Positions 61,709-64,000 of a DNA stretch of 64,000 nucleotides are shown piece by piece. Numbering within the stretch: the first letter of the stretch is position 1; each line of letters opens with the position of its first letter. Origin of the DNA: JBCDKH01 sp964388485 (GTDB taxonomy: Bacteria; Planctomycetota; Phycisphaerae; Tepidisphaerales; Tepidisphaeraceae); NCBI GenBank assembly GCA_964388485.1, contig CAYMAS010000003.1, positions 92,486 to 156,485 on the forward strand, written 5' to 3'. Position numbers and translations under genes: made by a program. Below the pieces are notes generated by a model. The model ran no database searches. It was not told where the DNA came from and saw only the letters and a list, made by a program, of their open reading frames with translations.

Positions 61709-61796
61709 TACCCAGGACTGGATTCGAACCAGCACGTCCGTTTAAGTGGACACTACCACCTCAAGGTAGCGCGTCTGCCAATTCCGCCACCTGGGC
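61709..61796 (-). tRNA. tRNA-Leu (anticodon GAG)
   Basis: An 88-nt class II tRNA on the minus strand. The acceptor GCCCAGG pairs with CCTGGGT (one G-T pair), with discriminator A. The anticodon stem CTACC/GGTAG encloses TTGAGGT with anticodon GAG. The long variable arm GTCC-ACTTAAAC-GGAC and the T arm CTGG-TTCGAAT-CCAG are clear. CCA is not encoded. Confidence 0.96.
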
Positions 61797-61921
61797 AACG
61801 GGTCCGATGCGTCAGCAACGGGCGGGCACTCTAGCACCAGCCGTCGGCGGCGTCGACTGAGACGCGACGACCGAGAATCCATCGGCATGCAGTTCATCCG
61901 CCAACGGCTTATGCTCCGGTC

Positions 61922-63913
61922 ATGGACGGTCCTGCGGCTTCAATCTCACCACGAAGCACCTTGCCAATCTCACCCCGAAGCACCCTGCCCCGCGACGCCG
62001 ATGCCAAAGGTGCGGCCGTCGGACGCCGCGGCCCGACCGTCGACAGCGTCGCCCGATCCGCCCTCTTCTTTGAAGTAGGCTGGGAAGTCTGCTGGCAACT
62101 CGGCGGCATCTACACCGTCCTTCGCACCAAAGCCCGCGCCATGCAGGAACGCTGGGGTGATCGCTATGCCCTCATCGGCCCGTATGACCCGGCGACGGTG
62201 GCGGGGGAGTTCGAAGAGGACCGGCCCGACGGCGTCTTCCGTGACATCATCGATACCGCCCGTCGCTACGGCGTCGATGCCAAGCACGGCCGATGGCTCG
62301 TTCCCGGTCGCCCCCGCACCATTTTGCTCGACTATCGGCAACGCTTCGATCGGCTGCACGAGGACAAGTACTTCCTCGCCGCCGACCACGGCATCGACAC
62401 CGAGCCGAACGACACGGAGGTCAATCAGGTCATCAGCTTCGGCTTCTGCGTGACCGAGTTTCTCGCCGCCGCCGCAGAGGTGAACCAGGGGCTGGGCCGT
62501 GCGACGATGGCGCACTTTCACGAGTGGATGGCCGGCGTGGCTTTGCCGCGGATCGCTCACCGCAAGCTGCCGATTCAGACGGTCTTCACGACCCACGCGA
62601 CGCTGCTGGGGCGTTATCTGGCGGGCGATGATCCCAAGTTCTACGACCATCTGCCCTTCTACGACGCGGACAAGGAGGCCGACAAATACACCATCGGCCC
62701 GCGGCACCGCATCGAAAAGGCCGCCGCGCACTCGGCCACGGTCTTCACCACCGTCAGCGAAGTGACCGACCGCGAAGCCGAGCACCTCTTGGGCCGGCGG
62801 GCGGATGAGATCCTGCCCAACGGCCTGGACCTCGAGCGGTTCGACGCGCCGCACGAGTTCCACCACCTCCACGACCTTTACAAGCAGGAGATCCACAACT
62901 TCGTCCGCGGGCACTTCTTCCCGAGCGAGCCGTTCGACCTCGACCGCACGCTCTACCTCTTCACGAGCGGCCGGTACGAGTACAAGAACAAGGGCCTGGA
63001 CCTTTTCATTGAAGGCCTGTGGCGGCTCAATCAGAAGCTGCGTTGGGCTCGCGACGTCGACGGCGAGAACGTGCCGACGATCGTCGCCTTCATCATCACG
63101 CGGGCCCCGGTTCGCAATGTGAACGTCGAGACGCTGGCCAACCAGGCACAGCTTGACGAGCTGCGGCGAACGTGCGACGAGGTGCTCGAAGGCATCAGCG
63201 AGCGGCTCTACGAGTCAGCCAGTCGCGGCCTGATGGCCAGGCGCGGCGACCTCATCGACGAGGACGCGGAAATCAAGCTCAAGCGTGCGATCAACGCTGC
63301 CCGCGTCAGTCGGTTCCCGTCGGTCGTCACGCACGACCTGATCGACGACGCGGGCGACCCGATCCTCCAACACCTGCGGCACCGCGGCCTCATCAACGAT
63401 CGGGCGGACCCGGTGAAGGTCGTTTTTCACCCGCAGTTTCTTTCGAGCACGAGCCCGCTCATCAGCCTCGACTACGGCCAGTTCGTCCGCGGCTGCCACG
63501 TGGGCGTCTTCCCGAGTTACTACGAACCGTGGGGATACACCCCGATGGAGGCGATGGCCAGCGGGTTGCCGAGCGTGACGACGGATTTATCCGGCTTCGG
63601 CAGCTACGCGCTCAATCGCGATGACCTGGTCAACACTCGAGCCCACGTCATTGACGTGCCGCCCGTGAAGGTGCTCGAGCGGTCGCGTCAGTCGTTCGGC
63701 GAGAGCGTCGAGGAGTTGGCGGACTACTTGTTCAACTTCTCGAAGTTCAACCGCCGCCAGCGAATCACGGTGCGGAACAAGGTCGAGGCCCAGAGCTCCC
63801 AGTTCGATTGGTCCCAGCTGGCAAGCCACTACCACGTCGCCCACGACCGGGCCTTGGGCCACCTCACCGGCGACGCCCCGCGACGCGGCTCGGTGGACGT
63901 GGTGCGGGTGTAG
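61922..63913 (+). CDS. Glycogen synthase, GT3 (GYS-like) family
   Basis: A 663-residue glycosyltransferase with the same organisation as fungal/animal glycogen synthase. The start of the fold is FFEVGWEVCWQLGGIYTVLR. AHFHEWMAGVALPRIAHRKL, then TTHATLLGRYLAG, TVFTTVSEVTDREAEHLLGR, LPNGLDLERF, and YLFTSGRYEYKNKGLDLFIE follow. The donor-site Glu motif is YYEPWGYTPMEAMASGLPSV. It transfers glucose from UDP-glucose to glycogen. The N-terminal 25 residues contain a duplicated ISPRSTLP from a 24-bp tandem repeat (61941-61988). The canonical bacterial GlgA is GT5, so this type is unusual in bacteria. Confidence 0.94.
   Translation: MDGPAASISPRSTLPISPRSTLPRDADAKGAAVGRRGPTVDSVARSALFFEVGWEVCWQLGGIYTVLRTKARAMQERWGDRYALIGPYDPATVAGEFEEDRPDGVFRDIIDTARRYGVDAKHGRWLVPGRPRTILLDYRQRFDRLHEDKYFLAADHGIDTEPNDTEVNQVISFGFCVTEFLAAAAEVNQGLGRATMAHFHEWMAGVALPRIAHRKLPIQTVFTTHATLLGRYLAGDDPKFYDHLPFYDADKEADKYTIGPRHRIEKAAAHSATVFTTVSEVTDREAEHLLGRRADEILPNGLDLERFDAPHEFHHLHDLYKQEIHNFVRGHFFPSEPFDLDRTLYLFTSGRYEYKNKGLDLFIEGLWRLNQKLRWARDVDGENVPTIVAFIITRAPVRNVNVETLANQAQLDELRRTCDEVLEGISERLYESASRGLMARRGDLIDEDAEIKLKRAINAARVSRFPSVVTHDLIDDAGDPILQHLRHRGLINDRADPVKVVFHPQFLSSTSPLISLDYGQFVRGCHVGVFPSYYEPWGYTPMEAMASGLPSVTTDLSGFGSYALNRDDLVNTRAHVIDVPPVKVLERSRQSFGESVEELADYLFNFSKFNRRQRITVRNKVEAQSSQFDWSQLASHYHVAHDRALGHLTGDAPRRGSVDVVRV
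61941..61988. repeat. 24-bp tandem duplication in the glycogen synthase 5' end
   Basis: CAATCTCACCACGAAGCACC (unit 1 continues TTGC) at 61941-61964 is repeated at 61965-61988 with two substitutions. Each unit encodes ISPRSTLP in frame. Confidence 0.9.
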
Positions 63914-64000
63914 AACGACTTGCACTGGCTCTGCTCGCGTTCCCCCTCCGTCATCCCGAGCGCAGCGGCTGTCTTGGAAGTCAAGCGGTTGGTGTCGGTT

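Overview
The window looks like a chromosomal segment from a GC-rich planctomycete, most likely class Phycisphaerae. The inference rests on several features seen together: PEP-CTERM proteins with short VPEP-TM-RRR tails, a LEPR-XLL type motif (IERLEGRRLLSG), dockerin-like repeats of the DLADFTxLRNNFG type, a prepilin-type protein with an FTLVELLVVIGI leader, a futalosine-pathway MqnC, and a glycogen synthase of the eukaryotic-like GT3 family. No phage, plasmid, rRNA or CRISPR array was seen. Most of it reads as ordinary chromosome with frequent strand switches and short operons.

Layout. 1-5.4 kb: a truncated prolyl oligopeptidase, tRNA-Ala, a coupled pair of a YqcI/YcgG (GntA-like) haem oxygenase and a DUF1989 protein, two small unknowns and PheA. 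5.5-14.5 kb: a membrane protein, a two-gene unit of a ParA ATPase fused to a CBM48 glycogen-binding domain and a MinD-like protein lacking Walker A, a CapD-type epimerase/dehydratase, NrdR, a hemolysin III protein, an outer-membrane protein, a DinB protein and MscS. 14.5-30 kb: AsnB, a periplasmic beta-propeller protein, an orphan ABC-3 permease, a very acidic protein, HrpB coupled to an HExxH membrane protein, DnaN-DciA, PdxJ, a DinG-like helicase and a RelE/ParE toxin-antitoxin pair. 30-41 kb: CopA, ferredoxin, RpoN, a three-gene HTTM/DCC1 membrane operon, D-lactate dehydrogenase and MqnC. 41-49 kb: a Ser/Thr kinase with a PEP-CTERM gene behind it, a DUF2256/DUF3253 protein, a free-standing Mrr-N-like domain, a UPF0175 protein, ThiD2-ThiE, an orphan DNA methyltransferase, a pseudopilin and a second PEP-CTERM protein. 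49-64 kb: NamZ, a HAD phosphatase, DUF3140, a sugar dehydrogenase with dockerin and PEP-CTERM, a broken LEPR-XLL/C25-like surface protein fused to a PEP-CTERM gene, RarD, a glycosyltransferase, a sodium symporter, a RAYT transposase, tRNA-Leu and GT3 glycogen synthase.

Repeats are a strong theme. A RAYT gene (60967-61584) is framed by inverted copies of a REP-like palindrome, and a REPIN-like pair of related palindromes lies at 49360-49429. A separate ~165-bp MITE-like element with ~35-bp terminal inverted repeats is present twice (16558-16729 and 38849-39010). Minisatellites have expanded inside or beside copA, the sugar dehydrogenase, the glycogen synthase and one MITE end.

The most unusual protein-level observations are the ParA-CBM48 fusion with its degenerate MinD-like partner, which suggests positioning of glycogen or another polysaccharide body, and the GntA-like/DUF1989 pair, which suggests oxidation and breakdown of a guanidino compound. 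No experiment or database search supports these; they are inferences from motifs and gene order.
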